A stretch of 64,000 bases of DNA from Globisporangium splendens (Eukaryota; Oomycota; Peronosporomycetes; Pythiales; Pythiaceae), in assembly GCA_006386115.1 (NCBI GenBank), contig VFIW01000037.1, positions 62,001-126,000 on the forward strand, given 5' to 3'. Positions 20,229-30,327 of this stretch are shown here, piece after piece. How positions within the stretch are numbered: position 1 is the first letter of the stretch; every line of letters begins with the position of its first letter. The notes beneath the pieces are model-generated. The model saw nothing but the letters and a program-made list of their open reading frames with translations. It was not told the origin of the DNA and searched no databases. A program made the translations under genes and the position numbers.

Positions 20229-23200
20229 GATCAGCTGATCCGCTTGGAAGGTAAGGCTTTAGTCTACCCACATAAAATGTAGGGTGTAGACGCATGCGTG
20301 TAGGTATGTCTAGCGTGTAGGCATCACCATTGCATTTAACCACCTTGAACGGTCCAATGAACCTTGGCAGAAGCTTCGAGCTTCCCAAGTTGGACACTGC
20401 ATGTTCAGGCAGGTTCGCCGTGCTAAGTAATACAAGATCATTGATCTTATATACTTGCTTGTTCTTCCTTCCGCTCTTGTCTGCTTGTTCCTTTTGCAGA
20501 TCCTGAGCCTTCGCGATTGCGTCTCGAACAAACCTCACAACGGCTTGTCTCCTCACGATAAAGTCATCGACTTGCTGCACCTCACGACTAGTGATGTCGT
20601 TGAGGGGTTTCATCGAGTCAAAGTTCGCTTTCAACTCGGCAACAGCATTCAGGTCATACGACGACTGCGGCTTATTGCCTTTAGCCGTAGTCCCTCCCCC
20701 ACTTAAGGTAGAGACCTCACCCATTATGGAAGCAGGCACTCGAGGGTGAATGCCATAGTTCACATAAAATGGAGAGTGACCCGTCGAGACATGCGTGGAG
20801 TTGTTCAACGCAAACTCGGCAAGAGGGAGAAACTCACTCCACTCTTTGAAAGACGTCGCATAACTGCGCAACACGTCTTCCAGGACACGATTCACTCGTT
20901 CAGTTTGACCATCCGTTTCAGGATGTGCCGCTGTTGACATGGCCAACTTGGTGTCCAGAAGTCCGAACAGTGCACGCCAGAACTTGGACGTAAACCGAGT
21001 GTCACGGTCAGACACGATCTCGACTGGCAGGCCATGCAGACGGAATACGACGTCTACAAAGACCTTGGCCGTCATTTCGGCTGAGATCTTGTCCGAAACA
21101 GGCGCAAGATGGATCATCTTGCTGAATCGGTCCACAAACACAAGGATGCCATTGCGTCCGTGTTTGTCACGTGGAAGTCCGAATATGAAATCCATACTCA
21201 CAGACTTCCAACTGTCTGATGGGACAGCCAATGAACGAAGTGGGGCCTGAGTGGAACCAGAAGGTTTCACTCGTTGGCAGATCTCGCAAGTCCTCACATA
21301 CTTGCGCACCCATTTGTACATGTGTGGCCAGTAGTAATCCCGGGAAAGACTGAGAAACGTTTTCTCACGTCCGAGATGGCCACCAGAAGGACTGTCATGG
21401 TACTCATACAAGAGTCGATGACGCAGACCTTCGTCGTTGGGAACAACAACCCTTGCTGTATCCCCTTGTTCAACCGCGTAGTACAACAACCCATTGTGTA
21501 CTCGGAAGCGGTGAACTCGCGATCTTGTGCGTGACGGAAGACCTTGCAGTGCTTTGTCCGAAGGGTCCTTGAAATACTTCAACAAGTCCTGACATGTTTC
21601 GTCAGACTTGTACCCTTCGACGATCTCTTCTCGCACTGTAGTCGTTGCTTGCACCGCGATCGCTTGAATGTCTTCACAGAGTCGACACGCTCCGTCCGTG
21701 TCTTCACTCTTGGTCTTCGGATCATAGTCCGGACGTCTTGAAAGCGCATCGGCTAAGATGTTCGTCTTGCCTGGCTTGTAGTGTACAACAAAGTTGTACT
21801 CTGCAAAGAAGGAGAACCATCTCGCCATTCTTTGCGACAAATGAGGAGTCTTTACCGCTGTACGCAGCGACGCATGATCTGTGTAGATCGCAAAGCGCTC
21901 CTCTCCAAGCAGATACACACGGAACTTGACCAAAGAATACTTCATCGCAAGAAGTTCCTTGTCATGAACTGGGTAGTTCCGTTCTGCGGGTCGGAGTTGT
22001 CGTGACTGATACGACACAACTCGCTCATGACCCTCATCATCGTGTTGCATCAAGGCGCAACCGATGGCATAATCGCTTGCATCGCAAACCACATGAAAAG
22101 GCTTGTCGTGGTTTGCAATTGCCAGCACGGGAGCTTCTCGCAGACTCCTCTTGACTTCGGCAAACGCTGCTTGGTGGTCACTGGACCACTCCCACTCAAT
22201 GTCCTTCTTCAGGAGCTGTGTGAGGGGTTGCACCAACGCTGCATAATTGCGCGTGTACTTGTGCAAGTAATTGGCCAGACCCAACCATTGTCTCAGCTGT
22301 GTGACATTCTGAGGCACAGGCCAATCGTCAATAGCTTTGACCTTCTCCGGATCGACTCGAACACCATGTTTTCCCACAAAGCAGCCGAGAACGGGGATCT
22401 CTTGTGCAAAGAATATGCACTTCTTCAAGTTAGCGTAGAGCTTGTTCTCACGCATGACCTGAAAGACTTGACGGAGATGGTCAAGATGAACATCAACGTC
22501 AGACTTTTCACCCGTGGTTTTACTATGAACGAATATATCGTCAAAGTAACTCGGTGCAAACCCTCTCAATGGACGAAGTAAATTCGTGACCATCCTATTG
22601 AAAGTCGCAGGAGCGTTCTTCAAACCCTGTGGCATCACTAACCATTCCCACAGCATACCACTCGGGGTACTCACTGCAGTTAGTGGAACATCGTCTTCGC
22701 GCATTCGAATCTGATAGAACCCATCTTTCAGATCGATAGCACTGAAGACAGTACTGCCAACCATTCCATCAAGGATCATATCCTTGCGTGGAACCGGAGT
22801 CTGGGCTGGAATGGTAGCGTCGTTCAGCTTGTTGAAAGCGTGAACGATGCGCCAACCACCGGTTGCCTTCTTCACACAGAAGGTTGGGCTACAATGTGGA
22901 GACTTGCTTTCTCGCACATGCCCAGCCTTAGCACGTTGCGCAAAGAACTCGTCGATCGCAACGACTTGTTCTCTTGGCAACGGCCACTGCCGTGTGATAC
23001 AATACTTCGTGCCAGGAAGTATGTCAATCTCGTGACGAACGCCTCTATCGAATGGCAGTTCGTCCGGCACCTTGTCTGGGAATATGTCCTCATATTCCTT
23101 GACAAGTTCATACACGGGGTTCGTCTTGAGAGCGTCCCATGACTGCTCCTCGAACTTTTCCTTCCGTGTCTTCTCATCGAACACTTCAGCCTCCGTTGCT

Positions 23201-24411
23201 GATACCGTGTTGATGTCTTCTGCATCGTCAACATCGACGATCACGCAGACCTGCGAAATTTCGCCTTTCGCTAGGCTACGCTTCAGCGTCTTCTTGCTCA
23301 TCCATGGCAAGGAAATCAACTCTTCGACTGAGCTTGGAGGATTTTCAATCTTCACGTGACGGATTACATCCACGTCACCATCTTCATTGTAGACCGCGAT
23401 ATTCGCAAACTCGCTTGAAATGTCTTGTGCTTGGACACTTCCTTCGTCACCTTGACATGTACCTTGATCAGGGGCACACGGGACACTCTTCTTGCTGGTC
23501 TTCTTCTCTCGGGATGGCTCTTCGGCTCTTTTCCCATTCGTTTCTTCCACGCACATCGCCTCGCTCTTAGGGTCGATGGCAAAGGAGACAGTCTTTTTCT
23601 GGCGCCTGACTGCTCCACCTCCAGTATTCTTCTTCAAGATGGGTACCGCTCGTGAACATGGGGGGCCATCGCACACCGCAATATCACGAGGGTCATCCGG
23701 GATCTCTTCCACAGATGTATACACCCACACCATTTCGTCCGTTGTTGTGCAGCACAAGTCAACATCACGTGACTTGTCAACGGAGATCTTCATCTTCATC
23801 CAGTCAATGCTAGGTTGATAACGCTTCAACCATGGCATTCCCAGAATCAGATCAAACTTGTCATCGAGGTTGAGTAGAATAATCTCGTCTTCACCTCGGA
23901 AATCTTCACACTTGATTGCCAAGCGCACCACGCGCTTCGGCATCTTCACAGTTGACCCGTTGGCCAACCGAATAACCATCGTCTTGTCTTCATTCGTATC
24001 AGGCATTGGTACTTTATGCCTGACGATCACTTCATTTCGAACAAAATTGTTCGACGCACCAGTGTCAACCAAAGCTCGTAGAGGCGTTGCAATACCGTCT
24101 ACTTGAACTTTGAGAACGATCAAACTTGACGTTTGGCTGACACTGTTCTCCCTCGTGGAAACTGCATGTGCATCATGCACATTGGGGCCAGAGTCCTGTG
24201 TTTCCACAACATCCACAGTCCTCTTTTCCGGGCCAGTAGGATGCCCCGCCCCTACTGTCCATTCCCGTTTTTTGGCCCAGGTGACCGATCGAACCGACGA
24301 CCGTAAGAACGATCGTGGTTGTTCGAACGAGCACCCTGTGTCGTTTGCCGACCCGGCAAAGACACCTTGCAGTTCCGAGCGAAGTGACCTGACTTCCCGC
24401 AACGGAAACAC
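19510..24411 (-). CDS. pol: Ty3/gypsy Pol polyprotein with chromodomain
   Basis: 1633-residue open frame. Order: aspartic protease (LVDTGASNN, about 114-122), reverse transcriptase (YFDDIFV, about 622), RNase H (CDASDYAIG about 770; YTDHASL), integrase with HHCC finger (about 1010-1045) and a D,D-35-E core (DRDTRF, HPETDGQTERVN), a long low-complexity linker, and a C-terminal chromodomain (FYRVRWRGYPPSSDTWEP, about 1595-1615). The chromodomain would steer integration to modified chromatin. The frame lies -1 relative to gag, with about 160 bp of overlap, so expression probably needs -1 frameshifting. All catalytic motifs look intact. Confidence 0.93.
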   Translation of the reverse strand: MFPLREVRSLRSELQGVFAGSANDTGCSFEQPRSFLRSSVRSVTWAKKREWTVGAGHPTGPEKRTVDVVETQDSGPNVHDAHAVSTRENSVSQTSSLIVLKVQVDGIATPLRALVDTGASNNFVRNEVIVRHKVPMPDTNEDKTMVIRLANGSTVKMPKRVVRLAIKCEDFRGEDEIILLNLDDKFDLILGMPWLKRYQPSIDWMKMKISVDKSRDVDLCCTTTDEMVWVYTSVEEIPDDPRDIAVCDGPPCSRAVPILKKNTGGGAVRRQKKTVSFAIDPKSEAMCVEETNGKRAEEPSREKKTSKKSVPCAPDQGTCQGDEGSVQAQDISSEFANIAVYNEDGDVDVIRHVKIENPPSSVEELISLPWMSKKTLKRSLAKGEISQVCVIVDVDDAEDINTVSATEAEVFDEKTRKEKFEEQSWDALKTNPVYELVKEYEDIFPDKVPDELPFDRGVRHEIDILPGTKYCITRQWPLPREQVVAIDEFFAQRAKAGHVRESKSPHCSPTFCVKKATGGWRIVHAFNKLNDATIPAQTPVPRKDMILDGMVGSTVFSAIDLKDGFYQIRMREDDVPLTAVSTPSGMLWEWLVMPQGLKNAPATFNRMVTNLLRPLRGFAPSYFDDIFVHSKTTGEKSDVDVHLDHLRQVFQVMRENKLYANLKKCIFFAQEIPVLGCFVGKHGVRVDPEKVKAIDDWPVPQNVTQLRQWLGLANYLHKYTRNYAALVQPLTQLLKKDIEWEWSSDHQAAFAEVKRSLREAPVLAIANHDKPFHVVCDASDYAIGCALMQHDDEGHERVVSYQSRQLRPAERNYPVHDKELLAMKYSLVKFRVYLLGEERFAIYTDHASLRTAVKTPHLSQRMARWFSFFAEYNFVVHYKPGKTNILADALSRRPDYDPKTKSEDTDGACRLCEDIQAIAVQATTTVREEIVEGYKSDETCQDLLKYFKDPSDKALQGLPSRTRSRVHRFRVHNGLLYYAVEQGDTARVVVPNDEGLRHRLLYEYHDSPSGGHLGREKTFLSLSRDYYWPHMYKWVRKYVRTCEICQRVKPSGSTQAPLRSLAVPSDSWKSVSMDFIFGLPRDKHGRNGILVFVDRFSKMIHLAPVSDKISAEMTAKVFVDVVFRLHGLPVEIVSDRDTRFTSKFWRALFGLLDTKLAMSTAAHPETDGQTERVNRVLEDVLRSYATSFKEWSEFLPLAEFALNNSTHVSTGHSPFYVNYGIHPRVPASIMGEVSTLSGGGTTAKGNKPQSSYDLNAVAELKANFDSMKPLNDITSREVQQVDDFIVRRQAVVRFVRDAIAKAQDLQKEQADKSGRKNKQVYKINDLVLLSTANLPEHAVSNLGSSKLLPRFIGPFKVVKCNGDAYTLDIPTRMRLHPTFYVGRLKPYLPSGSADPTRSSANDQADLEDSPLDCEEQTAHRFGDSSRRKGAEAHRRTPPSQLPAREGASYTPCGVPQEPSLPLPQSAVDVRDAFHEPSQPFGVAQVRPGLARTVARNGTPKPDTGWDQRSASRSATPAPSLGPRGSRTDPKGSHRELPVSRSERDEHSSTSRVAQSFWRSAPPPLIDSQGEHRWVVESIVDHDDRPTRGKKRLSPQRFYRVRWRGYPPSSDTWEPRQTMESDVPDVVRSYENCL

Positions 24412-25301
24412 TTCCCATCGTTGCGAGGACGCTCATTTCCAGGCGTGGAAATGTACGAGATGTCCATAGGCTCGGGATCATCATGCGCAACATTCGATTG
24501 CCGCATTGGTCTCGACGCAAACCCTTGGAACTTGGCTTGCTTCATGCTAAACTCTTCTTGCATGGCACGTTCAATAGCTTCGTCCAGCGTCTTGGGATAC
24601 TCGCGGAACAGTTGGTTCCGAATCGGACCATCGTTCAGACCCGCCATGAACGTCACAACTTGCGTCGAAACGTCAATCGGCTCGTCAACGATGCTCGATA
24701 CCAAGTAGCGAGCACGTTGTGCATACGAGTGAAGGTCGAAACGGCCTTGACGAAGCTTGAGGAACTCGGCGCGCGCACGGAACTCGCTCTGCGGAGGTTC
24801 AAACGCCTTCTTGAGTTCGGTCTTGAAGTCTTCGTAGCTGGGGAAGCAGTTTAGATCCGCTAAACGCTTGCCATACGCCCAGCTCTTCGCACGACCCGCA
24901 AGGTTGGACACCGCGAACAACACTTGCTGCGAAGGGTCTCGCAGTTGTCTTGCAGCGATGGCTGCATCCAACTCGACGAACCATCGCGAGAGGGGTTCGT
25001 TCTCTCCGCCGCGATACGGAGAGACGTCAAGCTTCAGCGGCACCGTCCTGATTGAGGAAACAGGGGTTGCGACCTGCTTCCGGGAGGACATGATCTCGTG
25101 GTGCATGAAGCTGACCACCGCGCTCTTCTGGTCCTCTGGAGACGCCGATCGAAGCAGACTGACCACGGCAGCCTCTCCGATGACATCTCGCATGCGCTCA
25201 AGCGCCATCCACTCATGAAAAGACAAATGAGGGAAACCCTCAATAGTCAACTCGACAGTTTCCGGTACTGCTGGACCGAGTGGGGTTCCTGTAGCATCCA
25301 T
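24252..25301 (-). CDS. gag: Ty3/gypsy Gag
   Basis: 349 residues from ATG 25301. The central part resembles the retrotransposon Gag fold (RWFVELDAAIAARQLRD, WAYGKRLADL, FRARAEFLKLRQG), and a CCHC zinc knuckle CFRCGKSGHFARNC lies at about 296-309 for RNA binding. The basic tail ends in a stop inside the pol overlap. It lies 127 bp downstream of the 5' LTR and just after the primer-binding site. Confidence 0.9.
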   Translation of the reverse strand: MDATGTPLGPAVPETVELTIEGFPHLSFHEWMALERMRDVIGEAAVVSLLRSASPEDQKSAVVSFMHHEIMSSRKQVATPVSSIRTVPLKLDVSPYRGGENEPLSRWFVELDAAIAARQLRDPSQQVLFAVSNLAGRAKSWAYGKRLADLNCFPSYEDFKTELKKAFEPPQSEFRARAEFLKLRQGRFDLHSYAQRARYLVSSIVDEPIDVSTQVVTFMAGLNDGPIRNQLFREYPKTLDEAIERAMQEEFSMKQAKFQGFASRPMRQSNVAHDDPEPMDISYISTPGNERPRNDGKCFRCGKSGHFARNCKVSLPGRQTTQGARSNNHDRSYGRRFDRSPGPKNGNGQ

Positions 25302-25407
25302 GTCCCAGACAAGGATGCTCGCAGGGTCTTCAGTCTTGGACAGGAATGCGCGACGTGCTCAAAGCCGCGTCGTCAAACCTTTTCGCTTCACTGGGTCGCT
25401 GGAAGGA

Positions 25408-25425
25408 CCGCTCGAAGTGCTACCA
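25408..25425 (-). promoter_or_regulatory. Primer-binding site
   Basis: TGGTAGCACTTCGAGCGG on the minus strand starts 2 nt after the 5' LTR end. The leading TGG pairs with a tRNA CCA end; the matching tRNA cannot be named without the host tRNA set. Confidence 0.6.
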
Positions 25426-25427
25426 GG

Positions 25428-26074
25428 TGTAAAAGGGCGCTGTTCCAAACAGTCCCTTAAACACGGCACACACGCTTGTGCCAGAGGAAGCGTCTCCCGA
25501 CTTGGAGGGAGGAAGAAGACTTGAGGGCTTGGAGGAAAATTTGCAACTGAATTGCAAAAGTTATGGTTCCTGTCGCTACTTACAAATGAACCACAAGGGA
25601 TCCTAGAGGTTTTATAACTAAAACCTCAACATACACAATAAAACCTATGAATCTGATATATAAAACCTTGGGTACACTGAGGTTGAACCCACGGGATCTT
25701 CGAGAAGCTTGAACTTGAAGTCCCGTGGAAAATTCCCTGCAAAGTGATTGGCTCGCGCCACACTTCAGGTGGCAGAGACACGTCGGTCTCATCACCAGTG
25801 CAGTTTCCCAAGTAGGAACCATCACTCAGTACTTGATTAGTACATGGATGTAATCACTCTGTACTGATTAGTACATGTGAACAACATTCTGCACTGATCA
25901 GCACAGAGAGCGCTCGTGACGTCATCCTATGATGTCACATGTGCATGTGGGGACTGTCATACCGTAATCTGTTTGTTATTTGTCTCTCCACGATGCACAC
26001 TGAAGGTGGTGTGTGGCACACTAGATCTGGGAACAGATCCACCTTCATGTAATGGCTAGGTATAGCCCATTACA
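25428..26074 (-). repeat. 5' LTR of the chromovirus
   Basis: 647 bp, close to the 3' LTR but not identical: a small insertion around the CAGTACTTGATTAGTACATG repeat and several substitutions, and no second CTAGGTATAGCCCATTACA unit. The divergence means some time has passed since insertion, or the LTRs were altered by exchange with the adjacent older LTR. Confidence 0.85.
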
Positions 26075-26710
26075 GACTCCCCATCACAAGGGTTCTGTAA
26101 GAGGGCGCTGTACACAACAGTCCCTCAAACACGGCACACACGCTTGTGCCAGAGGAAGCGATCTCTCGACTTGGAGGGAGGAAGGAAGACTTGAATACTT
26201 GAAGGAAAATTGCAACTGAATTGAAATGCTTATGGTTTCTGTCGCTACTTACAAATGAACCCCAAGGGCTCCTACAGGTTTTACAACTAAAACCTAAACG
26301 TGCACAATAAAACCTATGAATCTGATATAAAACCTTGGGTACACTGAGGTTGAACCTACGGGATCTCCTGGAAACTTGAACTTGAAGTCCCGTGGAAAAT
26401 TCCCTGCAAAGTGATTGGCTACAGCCACTCACTTCAGGTGGCAGACACACGTCGGTCTCATCACCAGTGCAGTTTCCCAAGTAGGAACCATCACTCAGTA
26501 CTTGATTAGTACATGGAACAACATTCTGCACTGATCAGCACAGAGAGCGCTCGTGACGTCATTGATGACGTCACATGTGCATGTGGGGACTGTCGTACCG
26601 TAATCCCTTTGTTATTTGTCTCTCCACAATGCACACTGAAGGTGGTGTGTGGCACACTAGATCTGGGAACAGATCCACCTTCATGTAATGGCTAGGTATA
26701 GCCCATTACA
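26075..26710 (-). repeat. Older solo-type LTR, interrupted by the chromovirus
   Basis: From 26096 to 26710 this copy aligns with the two LTRs of the intact element; 26075-26095 joins it to the fragment at 18442-18454 across the GACTC duplication. No internal region remains, so it is a solo LTR or truncated element. Its outer end (CCCATTACA) is directly fused to the P2 right arm at 26711, and the flanks show no matching target duplication (ATCAA at 18437-18441 versus TATAG at 26711-26715). Confidence 0.7.
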
Positions 26711-26836
26711 TATAGATATTCTGTATTGTGATTGGATGAATCTCTCCTTGAGGTTATATTTTGTAATACATGATTTTCGGGAGTCCAAGAGTGCATCAAT
26801 TATTGTAGGGGTGAATAAGCATGAGGCAATAAACTA

Positions 26837-27907
26837 TTGGTCAACAAATATTGCACTCCACGGATATCGTCCAATATTTCAAGGAAACTCTGCTCTTGCT
26901 CGCTCTCGTGTCGGTCGATCTCTCGAAGACCGACACCATTCTACAAGTTGCTTCCTCCGACAGAAAGCAACTTGCATCAACCACCACCACACACTCACAA
27001 CACGCAAGTAGCTTCGAAATCCCCAACAACGGCTGTCAGCACCACCACAACACCCTCCTCCCAAAAGGTCTGGTTCATCACAGGGTGCTCCTCGGGCATC
27101 GGCCGTGAACTCGCCCTCACCGCGCTCGCACGCGGGGACAAGGTCATCGCCACGGCGCGCAGTGCGAGCAAGCTCGACGACCTCAAGCAGCGCGGCGCAC
27201 ACACGATCGCGCTTGACGTGACGTGGACCGACGACGTGCTCCAGAAAACCATCGCGGATGCCGTCGCAGTCTACGGTCGCATCGACATCCTCGTCAACAA
27301 CGCCGGGTACGTGCTCCAAGGCGCGATGGAGGAGTGCAGCGCGCAGGAAGTGTACGATCTGTTCAACACGAACGTCTTCGGCGTGCTCAACATGGTGCGC
27401 GCCGTGATGCCGTACTTGCGCGCGCAAAAGTCGGGTGTGGTCGCCAACATCGGCTCGCTCGCCGCGTGGCGCAGCCATGCCACGACGGGGATGTACTGCG
27501 CGACCAAGTTCGCGACCGCCGGCATCACCGAGGGTCTGCGCGAAGAAGTCGAGCACCTGGGCATCGAAGTCACGTCCATCGACCTCGGCTCGTTCCGCAC
27601 GGAGCTCGCGGCCAACATGGTGATCGCGAAGCGCAACATCCCGGAGCTCGATACCGCCACGAACCCCGTCCGCGAGTTTCTGTCTCAACTCCACGGCAAG
27701 CAGCCAGGCGACCCCGTGAAGGCCGCCAAGCTCATCTCGGAGCTGCTCACCAAGACGGGTCGTGGCGCTGGCCGCACGCTCCCGCCTCGCCTGGCGTTCG
27801 GTAAGGACTCGGTCGCGTACGTCAAGGATGCGCTCGAGCGCGGCCAGAAGATGCTCGACGAGTGGTCCGACATCGTGTCCACGACCAACCACGACGACGT
27901 CGCGTGA
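26837..27907 (+). CDS. Type A short-chain dehydrogenase/reductase (A2'), start unresolved
   Basis: Mirror copy of A2 with the same protein over the whole frame; open from a TTG at 26837 to TGA 27905-27907. SDR motifs are complete (TGCSSGIG, NNAG, GSLAAW, YCATK). As in A1 and A2, no in-frame ATG precedes the domain. The identity of the two copies across more than 1 kb suggests recent duplication or ongoing conversion. It converges on B2'. Confidence 0.7.
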   Translation: MVNKYCTPRISSNISRKLCSCSLSCRSISRRPTPFYKLLPPTESNLHQPPPHTHNTQVASKSPTTAVSTTTTPSSQKVWFITGCSSGIGRELALTALARGDKVIATARSASKLDDLKQRGAHTIALDVTWTDDVLQKTIADAVAVYGRIDILVNNAGYVLQGAMEECSAQEVYDLFNTNVFGVLNMVRAVMPYLRAQKSGVVANIGSLAAWRSHATTGMYCATKFATAGITEGLREEVEHLGIEVTSIDLGSFRTELAANMVIAKRNIPELDTATNPVREFLSQLHGKQPGDPVKAAKLISELLTKTGRGAGRTLPPRLAFGKDSVAYVKDALERGQKMLDEWSDIVSTTNHDDVA

Positions 27908-28102
27908 GTGGGAGAAGGCAGCTTCGTTGCTCACCTGCTGAATTCTCTATTGGCATCAGAAAAGTCGACAGTTTGGTGTCCTTAAGTTTTTACACTTGCT
28001 GAACAGAATAAAACCGTTTATTTTGTCAATGAAAGAGAGTGCACAAAGGAAATACGTTCTCACTATGATTGACCTTGCCGTCGAAAGCAAGTCTCAGTTG
28101 TC

Positions 28103-29065
28103 TTACTGCACGTCGTCACAGTCGGTCGACGCAGCAATGTCAGACCACTCGCTGAGCTCTTGCTGGCGCAACTCCAACACGGACGTCTCGAATGCCACGG
28201 CGTCCTTGCCGAGCACCAGTCTCGCAGGCAACGCGTCCTGCGCATCGACCCGACTTCGTCAGAGCTTCCACGATCACCTTGGCTCCCTTCACTGGGTCAC
28301 CCGATTGCTTGCCATTCACCGACGCCAAGAGGGCTTTCGCTGGCGCCGTCACAGGGTCCAAGTCCGCAATGTGCTTCTTCGCGGAAAAGGAGCCAGCGCC
28401 GAGAAGAGACGTGCGGAAGTACCCCGGTTCGATCGCCGTGACGTCGATGCCGAGGTGGCTCACTTCAGCACGGAGTGACTCGGAGATGCACGCGACGGCA
28501 AACTTCGAAGCGCAGTAGAGACCGCTGCCTGGGAAGCCTTTCCATCCACCGATAGAGCCAATGTTCGCGACCACACCAGACTTCTGTTTCCGCATGTACG
28601 GCAACACAGCACGACACACGTTCAAGATGCCAAACACATTCGTGTTGAACTGCTGCAAAGCTTCCTCAGCGCTGTAATGTGAGAGCGAGAGCATGTGCAA
28701 GAGCCCATGTCAGATCAAGGAGCAAGCCGGTCGCAGAACGACAATACATAGCATCACGCTACACACCTGCATTCTTCAATCGCGCCTTCCAGAAGGTACC
28801 CAGCGTTGTTCACGAGAATGTCAATCGATCCGAACTTCTCCACGGCCTGGGCAACGGTCGCTTCCAGAACCTCGTCCGACGACGTGACGTCGAACGGAAG
28901 CAAGAACGCACCGCGCTGTTCCAAATCTGCGATCTTGGCGACGTTTCTCGCCGTCGCGACAACGTTGTCACCGTGGGCGAGCGCGGCGAGCACGAGCTCC
29001 CTTCCCAGTCCCGTGGAGCAGCCGGTGATGAACCACGTTTTCTTGCTCGAAGTAGCCGTCGACAT
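28103..29065 (-). pseudogene. Type B SDR copy (B2') with 2-bp deletion
   Basis: Exon 1 29065-28767, intron 95 bp, exon 2 28671-28103. Exon 1 encodes the same protein as B2. In exon 2 a 2-bp deletion near 28231 (GCAACGCGTCC instead of the longer GCAATGCGCGTCC of B2) shifts the frame after KSGRCAGR and replaces the last 45 or so residues. Before that point it carries B3'-like variants (YCASKFAVACISESL). The SDR catalytic core is upstream of the break, so a shortened product with altered tail (to 28140) is possible. Confidence 0.75.
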
Positions 29066-29520
29066 GTTGATTTAGTTTTGAGTTGTTGGGGTGCAACTCA
29101 AATGATGCAACTTTGGAAATGATGAGCGCAGTCGTCCTTAGATGTCTGTCGATGTGTAGGTATCCTATGTGTATGTAAGCCGTCAGCTTTTGTGAGCGAG
29201 TCTCTTGTAGCCAATGACGAGTTCGCATGAGCTAATCAAAAGAGAGATGGAGTCATCAGGCACAGTTTCAACATCGGGGGTAAACGAAAGCGGGAGCGAC
29301 TGACATCACAAGTCGCATGAACTAATCCAGAAAGGCACCAAATAGAGTCACCATTTTATCAGTAAGACAGCCTCTACACAAACCTCTCTTCAACAGACGA
29401 ACCCCTTCCTAGTCTGTGTCAATTGACAAAGGTAGTGAAATTAATAGAAGCCATCCACATTTCATGAAATCAAATCAAATAGAGATAAAAAGTGGATCAT
29501 CTTCAACAGGGTGCGAGTCT

Positions 29521-29989
29521 TTAGTGCTCGCCGCTACCAAAATGCGCGTGCTTGCCATTAGGGCAGAACACCTTGGCGGTGACCCGGTGGTCGCCCGTCA
29601 TGCCGCGATCAATGCACAGAAACCCTGTGCGCTGGCGCCAGTCGCTGTACACACCGACAGTGCTGCGGGAAGACCCCTTCGTCACGTGACACTTGCTCTC
29701 CTTGCCCACGCACACATTCTTAGACGTTGATGTCCTTTCTTTAGGTATGATATGTAGAGCTAGTACTGTAGTATAGGCAGATGATTCAGGAGTGAAGGTC
29801 GCTTCGAGAATATGGATGAGAGGGAACAGTTGACGAGCCCGCGGCTCTCTGCGCGTAATTTACCAAAGCAACGGAATCGTCCGATTTTACGAGCCCGTAC
29901 TTTTGCCAAAAAGACGGATCAGTCACCAAATTCGGATCTGATGATCCAAAATCAAAACCCACCGAGCCTGGCTCGCCCTCTCCCACCAT
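29521..29989 (-). CDS. Unrecognised small gene region, right-arm copy
   Basis: Counterpart of 14801-15322. The block 29715-29521 reads as one 64-residue frame with four Cys (MCVGKESKCHV..., GFLCIDRG, VFCPNG) ending FGSGEH. The upstream block 29989-29786 encodes GEPGSVGFDFGSSDP and SFWQKYGLVKSDDSV. The two blocks are probably exons of one small protein, but no splice pair could be fixed. No signal peptide or known domain was recognised; beta-rich composition only. Confidence 0.35.
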
Positions 29990-30077
29990 CGCACTTAGTG
30001 GGAATGGACTTCTGCGTGTCGATTGGCCAATATCATTCTAAATATCTGTGTTTTTCAAGATCTTTCCTGAATGTTGA

Positions 30078-30101
30078 GGTTACCCTTTTTAGGGGGTAAC
30101 C
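30078..30101. repeat. Hairpin near the LINE 3' end
   Basis: GGTTACCC and GGGTAACC form a perfect 8-bp stem around an 8-nt loop, a few bases inside the junction with the P2 arm. It may be the 3'-terminal structure of the LINE RNA, or the first bases of an unrelated element starting TGTTGAGG. Confidence 0.5.
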
Positions 30102-30327
30102 GGTTGCGTGATGACACGAGCTCGGAGATGAAGTAGATGGGGAGAAGAGGAAGACTTGAATGGAAGAGGGAGAAAATTGGAGTGAGATTATGATTGTTGT
30201 CTGTGGAGAGAACGAGTGGACCAGGCCACATAGTTGCTTTTATCTGGAGAACTGTATACAGTATACAATTTGTCTCTATAATGTGAGAGAGAAGGTAATT
30301 CTATTTAACTTATGAACTACACACAGT

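Larger units (their letters stand above)
18455..26074 (-). mobile_element. Complete Ty3/gypsy chromovirus-type retrotransposon with antisense ORF
   Basis: The element is on the minus strand: 5' LTR 26074-25428, PBS, gag 25301-24252, pol 24411-19510 ending in a chromodomain, polypurine tract, 3' LTR 19093-18455. A 5-bp target duplication GACTC flanks it (18450-18454 and 26075-26079). Gag and pol overlap in a -1 relation. It also carries a plus-strand coiled-coil ORF (19170-20228) against the end of pol. Both main frames are open, so insertion looks recent. It inserted into an older LTR, which itself abuts the P2 right arm. Confidence 0.93.
26711..30071. repeat. Palindrome P2, right arm
   Basis: Reverse complement of 14717-18128. 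It holds A2', B2' and the right copy of the small unrecognised gene. The inner end is fused to an LTR end and the outer end to the LINE fragment starting at 30072. A 2-bp deletion in B2' and the shorter unrecognised gene are the main differences from the left arm. Confidence 0.9.
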
